Shown here: piece after piece, positions 4,353 through 5,911 of the stretch
Position numbering within the stretch: the first letter of the stretch is position 1
Layout: each line of letters opens with the position of its first letter
From: Chloroflexota bacterium
GTDB lineage: Bacteria > Chloroflexota > Anaerolineae > Anaerolineales > UBA11858
NCBI GenBank assembly: GCA_003513015.1
Contig: DOTA01000360.1
Span: forward strand, 1-5,911
Length of the DNA stretch: 5,911 bases
Direction of reading: 5' to 3'
Made by a program: the position numbers and the translations under genes
Notes under the pieces: generated by a model
What the model was told of the DNA's origin: nothing
The model's database searches: none
Seen by the model: only the letters and a program-made list of their open reading frames with translations

Positions 4353-5911
4353 ATGGCAAAAATACCCCTAAGAGTATATGTAAAAGAAGTAGAACAGATC
4401 ATCGATCAAAAGCAAACCGAGGAAGCCATTGCCCATTGCCGGCATATCCTGCACACATACCCAAAGCACCTTGATACCTACCGTTTATTGGGGAAAGTTT
4501 ACCTCGAAAGCCAGCGCTTTGGAAACGCAGCCGATATTTTCCAGCGTGTTCTCTCAGCCACTCCAGACGATTTTATCAGCCATGTTGGCATGAGCATTAT
4601 CCGGGAAGACGAAAACGACCTGGATACCGCCATCTGGCACATGGAGCGCGCTTTTGAAGCCCAACCCTACAATACTGCCATTCAGAGCGAATTACGCCGC
4701 TTATTTGGCCGCCGTGACGGCATGGAACCGCCCAAAGTTCACCTCACCCGCGGCGCTTTAGCCCGCATGTATGTAAAAGGAAACCTTTACCAACAGGCAA
4801 TTGCCGAACTACGAGCTGCTATCGCCGAAAATCCGCAGCGCTACGATTTACGCGTATTACTAGCACAAATGTACGCCCAGAGCGATGACCCCGCCAAAGC
4901 CATAGAAACCTGTGCTGGTATCGTTACAAAACTGCCCTATTGCCTGGCCGCCAATCGGATCCTAGCACAACTATTATCAAAAACCGAACGCGCAAAAGAA
5001 GCAGAAATCTACCACAAGCGCCTGCAAGAACTCGACCCCTATGAAGCCTATCTCGGCCCCAACACGCCTTCAGCCGATCAGGTACCAGCTCAAGCCGTTA
5101 TGATCGAACAATTAATCTGGGATGGCGGGCCAGCCGCGGGAGCCCCGAGCCAACCTGAATGGGCAACCTCGATTGGGATTACTTTAGATGATTCAAATCT
5201 TTTGGGGGAAGGTGTGCCAGATTGGATGTCCGAGGCAGAATCAGAGCTACCATCCCTTTCATCTGGTATCGGAGGTGATACCGCTTCCGATGATAATCTC
5301 ATCCCCGAATGGATGAAAGAAGCCGGCTGGGCGCCCTCCACCGGAGAATTTGATGAGAATCAATCCGCTTTCTCCTTTGAAGATGAAGAAGAACTCCCGG
5401 CCGAAGCAAGCGAAGCCCTGGCTGGGGATATCCCCGATTGGCTCCAGCAAATTGCCCCTCCCGGAGCCATTGAACAACCCGACGAAATCGATGACTCAGC
5501 TTTCGAATTTCCTACCGCCGCAGCTTCAAACGAGGATATTCCTGATTGGCTAAAGGAACCAAACCAAGTAGATACCATCGATGATAGCGATCTACCGGAT
5601 TGGTTAACACCCGCCGCCCCCATTGCTGCTGGAGTTGCCGCAGTTGCGGCTTTCACAAGTGACTCGGAAGAACCTGAGACCGATGAAGAAATCCCCGATT
5701 GGCTCCAAGAGCTTAAAGGGGAAGCGCCCTCCCAAGCCGAAGAAGAGATCCTTCCCGATTGGCTACAGGAAATGAGCACTGATTCTGCTCCAGAGGATGA
5801 AGAAATCCCTGACTGGTTACAAAAAGCCGTTGAAGAAGAAACCCCAGAATCCATTACTGAACCCGCTGATGAACCTGGCTGGTTGGGTGAAATAATCGCT
5901 GATGAAGCCGA
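4353..5911 (+). CDS. TPR protein with repeated IPDWL motifs, 3' end missing
   Basis: The frame is open for 519 codons and leaves the window without a stop. Residues 9-231 form about six helix-turn-helix units of the tetratricopeptide type, for example at about 42-75, 132-164 and 166-198, with conserved spacing and a Pro or Asn-Pro at unit ends (ENP, LDP). TPRs are protein-interaction scaffolds. From about 240 the sequence becomes acidic, rich in Glu, Asp, Ser and Pro, and probably disordered. It carries eight [IVL]P[DE]W[LM] motifs with Trp at 291, 320, 363, 399, 417, 450, 470 and 488, and a degenerate PGWL with Trp at 510. An Ala-rich hydrophobic stretch (about 419-434) interrupts it but seems too short and weak for a sure membrane helix. 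No signal peptide is seen at the N-terminus (MAKIPLRVYVKEVE), so it is probably cytoplasmic. It is divergent from rpoD. The function is unknown; I infer a scaffold or adaptor. Confidence 0.9.
   Translation, partial: MAKIPLRVYVKEVEQIIDQKQTEEAIAHCRHILHTYPKHLDTYRLLGKVYLESQRFGNAADIFQRVLSATPDDFISHVGMSIIREDENDLDTAIWHMERAFEAQPYNTAIQSELRRLFGRRDGMEPPKVHLTRGALARMYVKGNLYQQAIAELRAAIAENPQRYDLRVLLAQMYAQSDDPAKAIETCAGIVTKLPYCLAANRILAQLLSKTERAKEAEIYHKRLQELDPYEAYLGPNTPSADQVPAQAVMIEQLIWDGGPAAGAPSQPEWATSIGITLDDSNLLGEGVPDWMSEAESELPSLSSGIGGDTASDDNLIPEWMKEAGWAPSTGEFDENQSAFSFEDEEELPAEASEALAGDIPDWLQQIAPPGAIEQPDEIDDSAFEFPTAAASNEDIPDWLKEPNQVDTIDDSDLPDWLTPAAPIAAGVAAVAAFTSDSEEPETDEEIPDWLQELKGEAPSQAEEEILPDWLQEMSTDSAPEDEEIPDWLQKAVEEETPESITEPADEPGWLGEIIADEA

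Noticed and set aside
4211..4402. Minus-strand 63-codon frame across the TPR gene start
   Set aside because: It is antisense to the TPR start and promoter region and has no recognisable domain.
5360..5854. Minus-strand open frame of 164 codons with repeated SQSGISS-like peptides
   Set aside because: It is the antisense image of the IPDWL repeats: the bases encoding Pro-Asp-Trp give Gln-Ser-Gly on the other strand. The plus-strand TPR frame has a start, a Shine-Dalgarno and recognisable domains.

Overview
The window looks like chromosomal DNA from a free-living bacterium, most likely a member of the Chloroflexota (Anaerolineae-like). This is an inference. It rests on a housekeeping sigma-70 factor reading '[11 protein letters not shown]' where many bacteria have 'QARTIRIPVHM', and on a large TPR protein whose acidic tail repeats the pentapeptide IPDWL. 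Both remind me of that phylum, but no search was run. Coding regions have moderate GC; the central intergenic region is clearly AT-rich. No phage, IS element, CRISPR array, tRNA or rRNA is visible.

Layout. (1) Positions 1-2519 hold four plus-strand genes packed as an operon. They are the tail of a thioredoxin-fold protein, a class I SAM-dependent methyltransferase, a compact alkaline-phosphatase-superfamily (phosphoglycerate-mutase-like) metalloenzyme and a DegV-family lipid-binding protein. The first two junctions overlap (4 nt and up to 8 nt) and the third gap is 11 nt, so co-transcription and translational coupling are likely. (2) A strong bidirectional intrinsic terminator at 2529-2567 ends this operon and also the convergent gene. 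(3) Positions 2566-3810 on the minus strand encode a primary-type sigma factor (rpoD/sigA) with regions 1.1 to 4.2 all present. (4) Positions 3811-4352 are a 542-bp AT-rich divergent intergenic region with no convincing gene. It holds two minus-strand promoter candidates, a minus-strand terminator-like hairpin between them, a short inverted repeat, and a 9-bp perfect dyad over a plus-strand extended -10 promoter. (5) From 4353 to the window end runs an incomplete plus-strand gene. It has about six TPR units, then an acidic disordered-looking tail with eight [IVL]P[DE]W[LM] motifs plus one degenerate copy.

How the parts work together. The left operon joins redox, methyl-transfer, phospho-transfer and lipid-binding folds, but the sequence does not identify a shared pathway. 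The sigma factor and the TPR/IPDWL protein share one control region. The two points most worth following up are the IPDWL repeat tail, which looks like a multivalent short-linear-motif array, and the promoter-hairpin-U-tract cassette upstream of rpoD, which could be a small RNA or an attenuator.
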